NCBI GenBank assembly: GCA_948099385.1
Contig: CANUEZ040000183.1
Location: 3,410,001 to 3,474,000, forward strand
Direction of reading: 5' to 3'
DNA length: 64,000 nucleotides
DNA from: Fasciola hepatica
Lineage: Eukaryota; Platyhelminthes; Trematoda; Plagiorchiida; Fasciolidae
Part shown: positions 21,480 through 33,500 of the stretch, piece by piece
Position numbering within the stretch: the first letter of the stretch is position 1
Layout: every line of letters begins with the position of its first letter
Notes under the pieces: model-generated
What the model was told of the DNA's origin: nothing
Databases searched by the model: none
What the model saw: the letters and a program-made list of their open reading frames with translations, nothing else
Position numbers and translations under genes: made by a program

Positions 21480-24400
21480 ACTCCCCTCAGTCGTAAAACG
21501 GGTTTTCGGACTAGCCGAATTGCGAGGAAACACTGAGAGCTGAACCACTTGTCCAGCTAGAGGCTGCTATTGATGACGACCAGTTTCAAATACTAAGGAA
21601 CCGTAGGGCAAGCCGAGGCATGGGACCGACAGTACCCAGCGGAGCACCAGAAAAATCCGGGTTGGATTTTGTGGGCCGGTGCAGAGAAATTGGAGGAAAA
21701 CTGTTTCTTTCACCAACATTTCTTATTCCAAACAACAATGTAATCAAATCTGCATAATCTGATCACGCTTCCACGAGGGCTTCTCGACCAAAATCGAGAA
21801 ATACGCATATTTTTACTATTTGTATGAAGTATTTTTACGGGAACTCCGATCTTCTGTTTTTCGTAGGAAATCATTTAAATCCTCTTCACAGACCGGACCC
21901 TCATCGTTGCCTCAAGAGTTGGTGGCTCAGCTTGAGCGTTGCCGTGGGTGTGGTTACTGCACTTGTTGATTCATTGTTCAATTCTGGGGCGTAAGAGCCT
22001 AGCAGGAACACTACTGAAGTTTGGATGTTGTAAGCTTACCTAATTCGTTGTATACAATACCATAGCTATTTGGGATTGACTTTGTTCCGAATTGTGTCGG
22101 AATTGGTCGCTACGACTCACCCAAACTTTTTTTTGGCTAGTCAACACAATCTTCGTTGGGGAATTGCTGGCTAGCTACGTTGCCGTGAAAAGCTTTCGGC
22201 ATGTGCTCTAAGTTAGCCTTTTCTGGATCCTAACAGACCAGAAACCCTTGGGGTGTACACTCCAAAACACCACGGATCTGGGCTGGGGGAGAAAAATAAG
22301 ATAACGTGACTACTTTTTCTAATTTCTGAGACAAATTGAAAGAAATATGCGGGTGCACGGCCTTGCAAATCGAAAGGATCAATAACTAAAATGAAACACC
22401 AGGAAAAATCTTCCTGAAATTTATTGAGTCACCCTGGCGAATAAAACCATCAAGGGATCGTCGGGGTGCGATTATCGATGTCTGCTCACTTAGAACAATA
22501 TTATCTCCGCTGAAGTCATTTGGACAAATCATTGAGCCAGAGAACCGTGGCAATAAAACCTACTGGCGAAACCATTAGGGAAAGTGAAGGGAATAGGAAA
22601 GAGGACTACAAAGTGAATATGAATCTCTTTGATTCGGGTAGCTGAATCCCAAGGAGACGTGGACGGGGCGACGCTTCACGTGAAAGTTTATACGAAAACA
22701 AATAGTTCACAGAGAGGGGGGGGGCTATAAGGCGCTGAATCTTCATAAACTGTAATTGGATGTTTAGAAGGAGATTTGGAAAGGGCGACTTCGAAAAAAT
22801 AGTCAAATGCAGCCGGACATTTAATCATATACTACTAACCAAACATGTAGAAATTATACGAAGTGATGAAATCTGAGTACGCAAGGTCCTATCGCACTGG
22901 CTTTCGAAAAACCGGACACGAAAGGACACCAGTTATTACATGGATGTGAGAATGAACGTTTATATAATTATAACATAAATATACAGCTAGTTTGTGACCA
23001 GCCACAATTAAACGGTGTTTTGTTTCGTGATGCTTATATTTTCCGCTCAGATCAGGTCAAAGGAACTGAGGCTGGAGCGAGATAACGCGTTGAAGCGGGC
23101 TCACCAGTCGAGACTGACCGTCCACAAACATGTACGTAGGATGAAGAAATTTACTGATAGCAGGTATAAATAGACTAAGATGGCCTCTGTTGACTAAATA
23201 TGGATAGTAGGTTGCCAATGCAACGACTATGGCTGGATTCTAGTCCTGTGTTTCAGTGCTACAGCGCAGTTTCAGAACCCTTTGGAGAGTAAATGGGAAG
23301 TAATTGTTTAGACGGTGCATGATGTCGTTTGGTTTCGGGAATAATTCAAACGGTTCAGTGAAATTATTGTGAGGACTTGTGTGCCCTGCGGTAGGAGTGT
23401 GATCAAGGTAGAGGGCGATGTAAGAGGTATCAGTATAGCCTCAGCCAGCATGAGTATAAGTCTAAGCCAAGGCGGTCCAGCATGGAATGTGATCAGGTTC
23501 GACCAACCAACCCGTTCAGTCCATGCGGTAATCAGTGAATAAAGCCTGACAGACCCATGGCTATACAGGTAACCGACAAGATCTGAGCGAGGTCATAGGT
23601 GTGACAGCCTGGAGCATGTTCCAGCTGGGTTTTCTGGTAGACGTTTGAACAAAAACCAATGATTACAAATTTTCGGACCGATGACCAATAGGCGGAGCTT
23701 TGATGGATCATCGGGGGGAGACAGTGAGTACAGTGTGGTAGGTTTTTGCGGTTGTTGAACAATAATGGAGTTCACGGAGCTATTCATGAGTATGGAATAA
23801 GTAAGTGTTACCACCGCTATAGAGCCGGTTTGATTAGGTCAATGGGACTAGTTTTGTTGGTTTGTGGTATGAGAGATTCGGACCCCATTGGATGGACCAA
23901 AACCGAGAGGATGAAATCAGAAGAAAAAATTCTAATTAGGATTGGATGAATATGTGTTGGTGAGGATGACGGAAGAAGAAATGGTAATAGTTAGTTGCGG
24001 CGTAGCCAGTACTGAATGTCAGGAACAACCCTCGATATCAGACATCAGGGGGGTTATAACGGGTTTTTGATGGTAACCAATCAGAGAGGTAATGCGACAC
24101 CAGTTTAAATGTGATTTATGCCTCCCAAAGATAGATGTTTATGAAAACTTAGATATTCATCGTGACAGGGCATTATTCACAGTTACAGAAGTCTTATTTC
24201 TGCCGGTGTTTATGGTAGATACAATGCCCAATTACCGATGGCGATCCTAGTAAGTTCTCGGCACCACTGAGTGACCAACACAGTAAATCAGAAGAAGTTT
24301 GGGTAAGTAAACACATTGAAAAAAGTTAGAGCCGGACGGATTTTGATAGTTTTCTTTATCTATCTCTCATTCTGCATCTATAGGTATTGATTAGTAAGCT
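21480..24400. other. Unassigned stretch after BEL pol end
   Basis: The first few hundred bases should contain the BEL polypurine tract and 3' LTR, but I could not delimit them because the 5' LTR is missing. A copy of short repeat 2 lies at about 21758-21808. A G9 run is at 22716-22724. No other motif was read. Small open frames near 23530-23950 look like chance. Confidence 0.45.
21755..21810. repeat. Short dispersed repeat 2, copy C
   Basis: About 50 bases match 9430-9480 closely (tgatcacgcttccacg, then tctcgaccaaaatcgagaaatac) and match 8338-8400 more weakly. It lies about 280 bases beyond the end of the BEL/Pao pol, a plausible position for an LTR. Confidence 0.55.
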
Positions 24401-26209
24401 ACGTTGGGCAGCGGTGGTCAGGACATTACTGTCCGCCGGAATATGTGTGCAGCTACAGTTTGGGCCAGGCTGTCGATCATGAGACGTGTCGTGGGACATG
24501 AATGCGAGGTAAAGGGTGGGGTCGGGAGGTGGAATTGGAAAGCTCGATACACTATCACACTACTTCGGTGCTGGCAAGAGAACCAGTGGTATATCTGGTG
24601 AGCAGGTGGTAGGCACTGTAATGGTGTTTTCTCCTTCGCAGGCTCGTGCCACAAGAGGAGGTTGAAGGCGCCCACTTCCTACATAGCCCGGTTAGGAAAT
24701 GATGACTTCTCGGACTGCTTTTCTCTTCAGAGGAGTGGTTGGCCCCAAGTGGGAACCCTCCACCACTCATTTCCGTGCCGCGTTTTCAAACGTTCTTACG
24801 CGGTGCTCGAAGCTGCGACGGGTGGACTCTTTTTCTCAAGTTCGGAAAAAGACATGGTCTGGGCTGCGCCTACCTCTGGAGTTTGGTGTTTTGATCATTA
24901 TGGGTGTAAAATGAGTACCAGCATGCATACAGAGGGGATGGACGCCTGAATGCTCTCAGCCGTTGGGTGCATATACAGAATACACCAGACGTCAACTGAA
25001 GCTGTAGTGCTACTGATATGATACAGGATTACAAGGACTAACCAACTTGTTTATCTGAACAGTTACCGAATTCGGTGGCGCCACTTGCACCGCCCGTGTA
25101 CGCTGTCTTCACGTCGCGGGGTTCCTCCAATACACATGTTATCTCGCTTTAGCGTTTGAGTTCCGCTCTTTTGCGCGCTGCCGAGTATAATCGTTATCAT
25201 GTCACGAACCGAGGACCAGGGGCCATAGACTTTATACGGGAACAGGTATTGACCTAATCTAGGAGGGTACTGAAATGCCTCTGAATGACTACTATTTTAG
25301 ACTTTTGATTGAATGAGATGAAATAGGGCCAAGCTGGATGAATACCTAGGAGAAAAGAAAGGTAATGGATGGTCATATAAAGAAATGAAAATAAGGCGGA
25401 TGAATTTACCTCAATATATATTGTAAAGGATATATACTAAAAATCGTTCCACATTCTCTACATGCTTCAGGAATTTGAATATATTCGATATTAACCTGCC
25501 AAAAGCTTCTATACACAACACCTGTGCACTTTCGTTTGCTTTTGTGAGATACTTAAATCTGGCCTTGAACCGTATTTTGACTGTCGTGCTTGGACCACTG
25601 GTCTTTGAACCTTTGAGTTTTACCGCGGAGTCTATTTGGTCTCATACATGAGGTTTGTACGTATTTGTAAGTTCTGAGATTTTTCAATTTAGTGCCAAAG
25701 AGACTGCGAATCAATCTTGTTCGGATTTCGGGATTCGTGCGAATTGGCTACGAGTTGCTCGAATTGCGATCCTTTGGCGCACATTTATTGCCTTCGTAGT
25801 ATACCAGATTCACAGTGGACAAACTATAGACTTTGGGCCCCCGTTCACTGTGTATGATAGGGTTCGGGAGACAGACGCCTGGAATGTGTACCAAAGACCA
25901 TGTCGGTGTGGAATAATACCTATGTAGGACCGTGAGAAGCTAGGCGGGGATGAAGCATCTTAGGAAATATGGAAGCCATTCGCTATCGATAGCAGACGAG
26001 AGTATAACGTTTTTGCAGGTATAAAAACAGTATCAGTGGTAAATCACAAATGATTGGGGAAGTTAGAGTGGTGGGAAATAAGGACAAAGAGCCTGGAGCC
26101 AACCGTATTATAATATTGAAATTACTAAGAATGACAACCATGTAACTGACAATAGTCCTAGTACTGACGAATGGTACAAAACGGCTTGAGATTTTGAGCA
26201 TTCATTCGT

Positions 26210-26247
<38 letters not shown>

Positions 26248-26570
26248 TTCCAAAATGATTGTCAGATAAGTTTCAGATGCAAAGGTGGTAATTTATCAAA
26301 GTCTGATAGTCCGGTGAGTTTTCATATGCTTGGTCTAATTTTACTCTAGCGCAAGTAACGCTTATTATGGATGATCTGTCAAGGAATTAGCCTTCTGCTC
26401 CTTTAAATTGTTTTTGGCGTGCAAAAGAGACGTGGCAAGTCTGGCAGCTTAATTCATGGGGCTGAAATAGATAACAGCAAAAATTTAGGATTTTGTTGAT
26501 AGTCGAGAATGGAAGATTGTAATGGTGAATTTTCTATGGCTGAGGTGGTAAGGAGTGTCGCTACAGAAAC
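24400..26570. other. No recognised gene
   Basis: Open frames of 65-95 codons overlap on both strands at 24404-24949 and one lies at 25655-25927. None has a known motif. The segment 25080-25200 is noticeably G/C-richer than its surroundings. An (AT)n tract lies at 26214-26246. Confidence 0.45.
26214..26246. repeat. (AT)n microsatellite
   Basis: A pure AT dinucleotide run of 33 bases. No coding homology was seen on either side. Confidence 0.95.
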
Positions 26571-27400
26571 CAAATGTGTTATCAAAAGAGTGAACTTTTG
26601 AAGAGAAGCGAAAGATTAACCTTAGCACGACTTAACCACAAACATTGAAGCCAGAGTAGTTCGCACCTAGTTCTACAGTTAGGAAAGGAGTGGGAACAGA
26701 GTAGTTTTTTGACGAGGGAAGGTTGCACGTCCTCTGTATTAACCCGGTCAGCCTTTGGCATCAAGCTAAAGGCCAGGGGGACAGTATCCCATCAGCGGTC
26801 TAGTGTAGATCTTGGGTATCAGAAGTTTGCTTTCCTTAGTGCGGAAAGTTCTGAGAAGAAGTTCAACAGTTCTTCTTGCTTTGTAAATTCTGGTCCGTGG
26901 TCGTTCGTGGAAATTGAAGGAACAGGAGTAATGCACGTCTTTGTTTCTGATTGCCCGGTCAGTTGAGATTGGTAGGAAAGCCACTTGGAACTTGGCTTTT
27001 ATAGGACAGAAAAGTGCTCTTAGCGGACGGAAACTTCACCATCCGTTGAGTGAGCACTAAACTCTTGGCATTCACCTCAAAAGCGTGCACTCGTTTTATG
27101 AATCCAACAAACAGGAAAGTCACGCGGTGACGTTATACTTGGATGGCATAATTTATGTATATAAGAAATAAGAGGGGACCTGAAAAGCTACCCTGTACTA
27201 CTTCGTCAGTAGGTAGCTTAAGGTGATATGTCCAGTTGACAATACCGGTTTGGAAACTTTCAGATCGATAGGGCGATAGTCAGGAGAGAAGACGGTCGGT
27301 GGCTCCTCAAGATTTAACTTTCGATAGCAATCGAGTGTGAGATACGCCGTCAAATGCCTCAATCAACCTGGTGTCGTCCTACATTGCCTTACTGCCTTTT
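26570..27400 (-). pseudogene. CR1-type LINE reverse transcriptase fragment
   Basis: Read on the minus strand from about 27365, EAFDGVSHTRLLSKVKS is followed by a stop and GATDRLLS, then ESFQTGIVNWTYHLKLPTDE, then VVQGSFSGPLLFLIYINYAI. This is the palm A-to-B block of CR1-group RTs (KAFDxVSHxRLLxKLxSxG; GVxQGSVLGPLLFLIYIND). The first catalytic Asp is not preserved. After an unreadable stretch the thumb is visible at about 26830-26600: LLIPKIYTRPLMGYCPP (family YKxxVRPxLEY), then SLVKKLLCSHSF, RCELLWLQCLWLSRAKVNLS and LLFK. Multiple frame changes and stops occur. The upstream endonuclease was not found. Confidence 0.82.
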
Positions 27401-27439
27401 CTTTCTACATGGTTCCGGAAGCAAGACCTACTTTGAATC

Positions 27440-27615
27440 TTCAGCTCCGGCCGTTAGCTCCTCTAGTCTCTTATGTGCTGTCAACCAAACAGGACAGCTA
27501 ACACGATTATCAAATCAGTCAACACCTGTCGTTTTGCTCATTTCAATCTTTCGACGAGAATCGTATCCGCAAAGATAGCTTGCACATTAAAATTATTGAG
27601 CCCGTTCCAGATTGT
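27440..27615. repeat. Dispersed repeat family 3, copy A
   Basis: About 150 bases match 44215-44380 in the same orientation. Shared strings include cggccgt near the start, gttttgctcatttcaatctttcgacgagaatcgtatccgca here against gtttgttcatttcagtctttggacgggaatcgtatccgca there, and gcttgcacattaaaat against gcttccaaaataag. It lies between a minus-strand LINE and a plus-strand gypsy gag. It could therefore be LINE 5' sequence or part of a gypsy LTR or leader. Confidence 0.6.
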
Positions 27616-27771
27616 TTTTTCCTTTGGTTACGTTGTTTGGTTTGTTTTCACTGTGCGCTTACGTACTCATATTTTCTTTAGAGGTTACAGTTTCAATCAG
27701 TATTTTAATACTTATTTTATCGCGGTCAATAAACTACAGATAAATCCAAGTTAATTTAGCCCGATTCCGAG

Positions 27772-28540
27772 ATGTCTGAAATGTTTTCTATCGCTCGTTC
27801 AGTGACAGCATATTCGCATATCCCGGGGAACCCTTTCCTTTGGCTTGCACATCTGAAAGCACAGTTTGATGCTTCCAAAATCACCTCCCAAAAGCATAAA
27901 TTTGTGCTTCTCGCCGCTGAACTTACAATAAATACCCTTGAAGTTGTCGAGGAGGTTGTCTCAAATCCGCCAGCAGACTAGCCTTACGATGTGCTCCGCC
28001 AGGCCATCATGAAGCACACCGACTTTTTCGACTCAAACAGTCTTCGTCAGCTTCATAGTGGTATTTCTATTGACGACCAGAAGGGTTTACTGCTTCTGAG
28101 TCGGATGCGGCAACTGGCCGAGAGATGGCGACATGGTGTGTCAACAATTGTGGATGTAGCAGCTACCCGAACAAAAGCAGTGCATGCCGGCGCTTCTCGT
28201 AGATGAAGTATTATTGGACAAGATGGCCTTGGCCGTTGACCTTTTCATGGAAACCACCTCCGCACATATTAGTCAGTGCGTTCATCAGTCCACGGCCACT
28301 ACTGATGCGACTATGACAGAAATGGCTGCACAACTTAGTGCACTTCGCGCCGATTTGACTATTATCCAGTTCTTACTTTGGGGGCCTCGAAGTCACTCCC
28401 CGACCCACACTTGCCATCGCATGGCCACTCGCATTGAGTTTGGTTTTTACTTTAATAGGTCTCTGAATGCCCTCAAGCGACACGGAGAGAACTATCCGCC
28501 GTGGCCACCTGGGAGTGCGCTGAAAAACATCTTTATTACC
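27772..28540 (+). pseudogene. Ty3/gypsy gag, decayed
   Basis: The frame opens with MSEMFSIARSVTAYSHIPGN and continues WLAHLKAQFDASKITSQKHK, matching the gag start PxFWPxxPxLWFAxLExQFxxxxITSxxTK. FVLLAAELTINTLEVVEEVV, then NPPAD, a TAG stop and PYDVLRQAIMKHT follow (family VxDLIxxPPxENPYDxLKxAIIxRT). QLHSGISIDDQKGLLLLSRM and RQLAER match the SELLRRMxxLLG region. After a frameshift near 28180, MPALLVDEVLLDKMALAVDL and FMETTS resemble LPxxVxxxL and LAxxADxIxE, with MTEMAAQLSALRADL after. The zinc-binding tail is not clear. No pol of this element follows. Confidence 0.85.
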
Positions 28541-28679
28541 TTGGTAAAATGGCCAAATGTTATGTAGAATGAAATGAGAAGGATATGGTAGAATTTTCTA
28601 AATGTAAAGTTACCACAGAACTCCTTCGTTGGGGAGCCAAGATAAAAATGAATAGAAAATGACCCACGCAAATACATTT

Positions 28680-29270
28680 TGGAAGAAAATCCTCGGATTA
28701 GAAGTGGAAGATGTACATTTCTTCCTAAACGAGTCGCTTTTTTGGAGTGTGAACCGCTTGGTGATCCTTTGATGGCCACAACGGTAGATGTGAGGGCAGT
28801 GGTTGCGGTTGGGCTAATGGTGATGGTAGTGTTGATTGAGGTGATGGGGTATGTTCTGAGGGTGTGGCTGTAGATGCAACAAGAATGGGACCTTGCACAG
28901 ATGCGGGCTCGAAATAGGCTAAATTAAGACGGTCAAAGCTGATAGTCATGTTGTCCGTTGCGATGGATGACAAAGTAAACATCACAAAGTTTAATAGCAT
29001 GAAATGGGCCATCATATGGAGTTGGCAAGGATTTTTGAACATAGTCAACCCGACAGTGAACGAAAGAGCAAAAGGATAAATCATGAGGTACCTGCGTTGT
29101 ATGTGCAGCTTGTAGTGCAGTCGTAGGTTAAAGTTGACGCATTTACTTGGTAGGCGTGATGCATATGACGACGGATCTTGGCCTGAAGTAGCTTGATCAG
29201 CAGGATGGCAACAGATCTGTGACACACCTCGGTGAGATTATTATCCCTTCTCGCTCCTTCTTTCATAGGA
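28680..29270 (-). pseudogene. Ty3/gypsy pol C-terminal tail
   Basis: Read on the minus strand near 29070-28930, FVHCRVDYVQKSLPTPYDGP is followed by FHAIKLCDVYFVIHRNGQHD, matching the gypsy integrase tail HVFVRxDAVRxPLQxPYDGPxxVLxRxxKxFxLxxNGxxD. A stop falls where SVDRLKPA begins. A Thr/Pro/Ser-rich stretch follows, and then KATRLGRNVHLP (family TRSGRxVHFP), the usual end of pol, near 28700. A possible earlier portion lies at 29080-29266. Pol ends facing the gag of the neighbouring plus-strand gypsy, so the two belong to different copies or to a rearranged one. Confidence 0.78.
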
Positions 29271-32200
29271 TCATTTAGTACTTCTTAGTCTAAAACCTAT
29301 CCCAATAAATTCGTACCAACTTCATCCAGCTCGCTACCGCTCCAATAGGCTTCTTCGCACCTATGTTCATTTCCAATATTTTTTGTCTTTCCTCAGAAAA
29401 CTTGAACCAAAACTCTATAACCTCCTTTGCAGACGTGTTCAGTAACTCACATTAAAAAGCCACTTTTACAGACTCTGCATTGTCACTGTTTCCGCTTAGC
29501 AAAATTAGTTTTATTCTGTCCCGCATCCTACCCTATTTAGTAGACTGCTGAACTGTGACACGTATTCTAGTTGTTGTTGTTCATATTTGCTCATCATTTG
29601 TCTTTCCTAATCCTTACCTTGGTAATTCACAATTTCTGAGCTCTCGATTCTCTCCAAATCTCCCCCAGCTCCAGGCTCTGGCTGTATATACAGAATATAA
29701 TTTCGTGGCTCGCAGGAATCCAGCTGGTTCTTACACCTTTTGAATTCTCCATTCTGACCGTATTATTGCTCTTCAGGTCCATGTGTTATTAAGAAATGCA
29801 CAACTTAGGTAATCTTATCACTTTGAATCCACTTCCCCCTCGTTCATAAAGGGTGAGTGCAAGGGGAGAAATTCATCAGTGAAGTTTTTAGCCGTCATGA
29901 TCCCCGGTGACAGTAATTCACTTTTGTAATTTGTGTTCGGATAACATTCTAACTTAGCCTTCTCATGAGTAGCATGCACACGTATCATGGACCTCGAGCA
30001 TTCATGACCTAATTTCTCCGTTTATAATACACTGGGGTAATTTATATTTAGACTTTATGATGTAAATCGCGTGAACATCCTACCTTTTTTTCCCGAGTCT
30101 AGTGTCCCAGGAATATACATCTCCATTGTAAGAAGAACTAGTTAAACATTTCACCCAGGGGTAGAAACTTTCCGCCGGAAACTCGATCTCGTGGCAGTAC
30201 TTCCACCGCCAGCGTACAACACCGCTTTACCGACAAACACCGGGGCGGCGAGAACAGACCCATTGTCAGGTTCATTTGTTCACGTTGACAGATATCTCTT
30301 TTGTCGCGATCCAGGTACATCTATCTGTACATTGAAACTGGTAATTCCTTTGTATATTCTAACTACAGATTATTTTCTTATTCCGTGACTGAAGCAATCA
30401 TTCCATGTAAGTTAGAAAGTTTATTGATTTAATCTCTGTACCGTGACCGCGCTGCGCTAGTTTCGTTCCACTCCTTGCTGAGTGGATCGTTTACGGCTGC
30501 ATTGTCCCGATTTGCCGGATGACTTTCTGTTCTGTTATTCTTCGTTGCTCACCTGGCTGTAAATCATTTGCCTTTATATTTTTATATGTATTGCATTACC
30601 TAGAATCACGAAATTACGATAAACACGGCTATTCGATTGGAATTTGCTCCGCTGCGCTTAGCCTTGTACAGCTCATGTCGTGCGTGAGGCTAGTGAGACT
30701 AACTTTCTACTAAACTGACAGCCCAAGAAATCGGAAGGTTTTCCACAATGACCTTGCTGTGTCTGAACATGTCGCCGCAGTCTTTCTGAAGATGACGTCT
30801 TACCTTTTATCTTAAGACTATGATATTTTGGTACTCCACTTCATCTCATCCGAAAGTTCGTTTGCTGTTGCATCCCTCCCCACTGGATTCATTCTTCTTT
30901 TGTATATTACCTGAATCTTTTATTAAGGACTTTATTCAATTGTAATTTCCCTGGAGCTCTTACCTAGAGGCAGTGGTTTACCTCGAAACCAGCTAATTTA
31001 CTTTAAAACTTGCCAGTACATCAATTCGAGTATAGGTTTCTCCTGTAGGATACTGGCTGAGGAGTAGCGCTCTTTTTGCCTCGATTTCGGTAAATGTATT
31101 TCTAAGTGATCCGCATTATCACACTCTAAACATACATACCCGTAGCTTGACCCACAAGTCCTCCAAAGCAACATGCTACGTCCGCTTCCTAGCTACCGTC
31201 GATGCTATCATTGCAGAACTAAATTCAATGCTGATTAGACACTACATTTCACCCCTTGTGTCATTTTGTAATAGGAACTGATTACGTAGCTGCTGAATAC
31301 CCACTTTCGGGTGTATGGAGCAAATACTTGACCCGAAGAAAACAACACTGGAAGACAGCACCTCAAAAAATTGTTCCATCAGGAAGAAAAATGTGAAATA
31401 AAACGCTAATAATATCATAGTGAACCGAACAAAAAAAGCTGTTTATGAATATTTTGAGAATAGTATGCATCACACATGAGGGTAAGATGATTAAGATCTG
31501 GATGTTAACCAGTGTTAGTCATACGGTATCCCAGGAAATCAGTAGAAATAGATTTGAATACACGTGTAGAGGGGTTCTTTGAAAACTTAAGCACACTGAA
31601 AGTTTGTAGTAGCTCTGTGCCTACCATCGTGAGCTGCTTGTGTAGGTGCATGGACAACAAAGTCATTATAATGGGGTTCTACATCGGCAAGTCCTCCTAT
31701 GACGGATTTCGTCACAAACTGAAAAACGGTAGGGAAGCACTGAATCCAAAGTTAGAAACTTGTATGTACACGGAAAAAATGAGTATTTATAGCAGTGAAC
31801 TCATGGGAATCTTTGTGCGATAAAATTTGCAGGTGGGCACCTTGCAGGCAAATGCTTGGGAAGTGGCTGTAGCTAGGAGGACGAGACAGTATGTTCTCAG
31901 TGATTCATAATCACGCCATTACATCACATTTTATCTGAACAAAGTTACATGAACAGAACGAAAATCAAGATAAGACGATGGGTCCAAAAAATGAATGAGC
32001 GGTGACTGAATTTCACATTTATGACCCAGATGAACCACTGAAAACGAGCATGTTCGCCGCTTTGTGTAGTTCTTCATGTGCTCTGTGGTATAATTCGGTC
32101 AGTGTGTTCTCCAGCTATCCCAAAGGGGTGGAGATACATTGACGAAGCTCAGTGTTCAAATTATTTCGATAATCACTACAAATTCTTGGTGCACCAATTG

Positions 32201-33170
32201 ACTTTGTCCATTAGAATGATAAAATTGATTTCAGAATCCCTTTAGCAGCCGTATCATCGAGGAATTTCTTCACAGGTTCATCAAGCTTAAGGGATAATGT
32301 ACGACGTTTTGAAAACTCAAGATCTCCATTTATATGCAAGTTTACGGAAGTATCCTTGTCCCACGGCAGACCTTGGATCAACAGAGAATAAATCGGACAA
32401 CGAGGCGTGTCTCTGTGATAGAAGAGAAATAGAAATACAGATGTCCTTGACGGCCTTCAAAGTACTGAATCGGGTGCAAAATGATGGTGGAGTCTGCCCA
32501 GTAGACAGCTGTTTAGCTCATTTTGGCGATGCACCTTTTTAACAGCACAGCAAATAAGGATGCACTCCACTCCGACCTCGGAATGGAGACCGTTTTCGGT
32601 AGTAAAACTTTCGAGTCTGCGGAAAGTAGTTTGCTGCATCTGAGGCCATCCATTTCCACCCAGTTGCCGAAAGCAATCCCCACTTAACCCGCTTTGGATG
32701 CACAGGATAATAGATTGTGTGGAAACTGACATATCCTTGTAGGCTATGTAGTCCGGGTTATGTTAATGGTTACCAGCTGTGATAAACCGTTAAGCCAATC
32801 TTGTCACTTTAGGCTATCACTGCCTTCTAGATCCGCGTCCATTCTACCTTCTTCCTGCATAGTTGCTGAAGCAGAATAGTTTTTGGTAGTGGCCAAGGTG
32901 ATATAGATCCAATCGTGTTGGACGGGCTCTCAACCACGAACAGCATTCCTCTGAGAATTACTGATTGTTCGGACATATTAGATAGGAGTATGATCTCGCC
33001 CGTCTCGGCATCTCATTACACTCTAAATGTGCGTTCAGTTGGTGATGGGTTTCCGTGAAATGCTCGTAAGCTTCCAGATCTTCCGCCTTCCGGCACGGCT
33101 TGGAGAACCTAGCGGCAATTAAACATCTACTTCATCAGCTGAAATCCATCAATATTCAGCACTATTGTAG
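29270..33170. other. Unassigned 3.9 kb stretch
   Basis: Open frames reach only 60-103 codons (29555-29743, 30191-30388, 30519-30713, 31512-31823, 32297-32542 and others). None shows a recognisable motif, signal or repeat structure. This is the longest stretch without identified transposon coding sequence in the middle of the window. Introns or regulatory DNA of a host gene cannot be excluded. Confidence 0.45.
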
Positions 33171-33174
33171 CGGG

Positions 33175-33500
33175 GATCAACTTTGCTCATTTGTTTGCCA
33201 CGTATCATTGTGTACCTGAACTCTTGCTGGCAAGCACGGTAGCCATTTGACCGTTGCACATGCAAGCTGCACGCGCTCTCTCGTAATACTCGCTAATCAC
33301 TTGCTCTCTAATAATAGTGTTCTCCATTTCATGGGTCGTGGCAGGTTATTCTCTGGTCATCGTGTAGGCGTTATGCGAAGCATGGCAGTGGTGTGTAACA
33401 GGTGGTTCAAGAGTATCAGAAAAGACTGACGAATGCGAGCAACTAAGTTAACAGCGTGGTAAGGTCCAACCAACCTCACACTTCTCAAAAGTTTTGAATC
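33175..33500. repeat. Dispersed repeat family 1, copy B
   Basis: This copy aligns in direct orientation with 205-545. It carries caactttgctcatttgtttgccac, where copy A has caaccttgcttatttgtttgacac, then tgaccgttgca against tgtccgttgcc, then tagtgttctcc in both. It lies immediately upstream of a plus-strand LINE RT fragment. Copy A is not followed by the same RT, so the repeat may be an independent element. Confidence 0.6.

Larger units (their letters stand above)
19224..21480 (+). mobile_element. BEL/Pao retrotransposon, 3' two-thirds of pol
   Basis: BEL/Pao-specific domains follow each other in canonical order: the pre-RNase H block, RNase H with the NR-x-x-EI tail, the integrase zinc-binding domain, the integrase catalytic end, and the conserved C-terminal domain that closes BEL Pol (DUF5641 in Pfam). 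The 5' part (gag, protease, RT) is missing and is replaced by gypsy sequence. All domains are on one strand but pass through several frameshifts and stops. Confidence 0.88.

Noticed and set aside
28725..29225. A 166-codon minus-strand frame as a gene
   Set aside because: The real homology in this region (DYVQKSLPTPYDGPF) is in a different minus-strand frame and is a gypsy pol tail. The long frame is a shadow.
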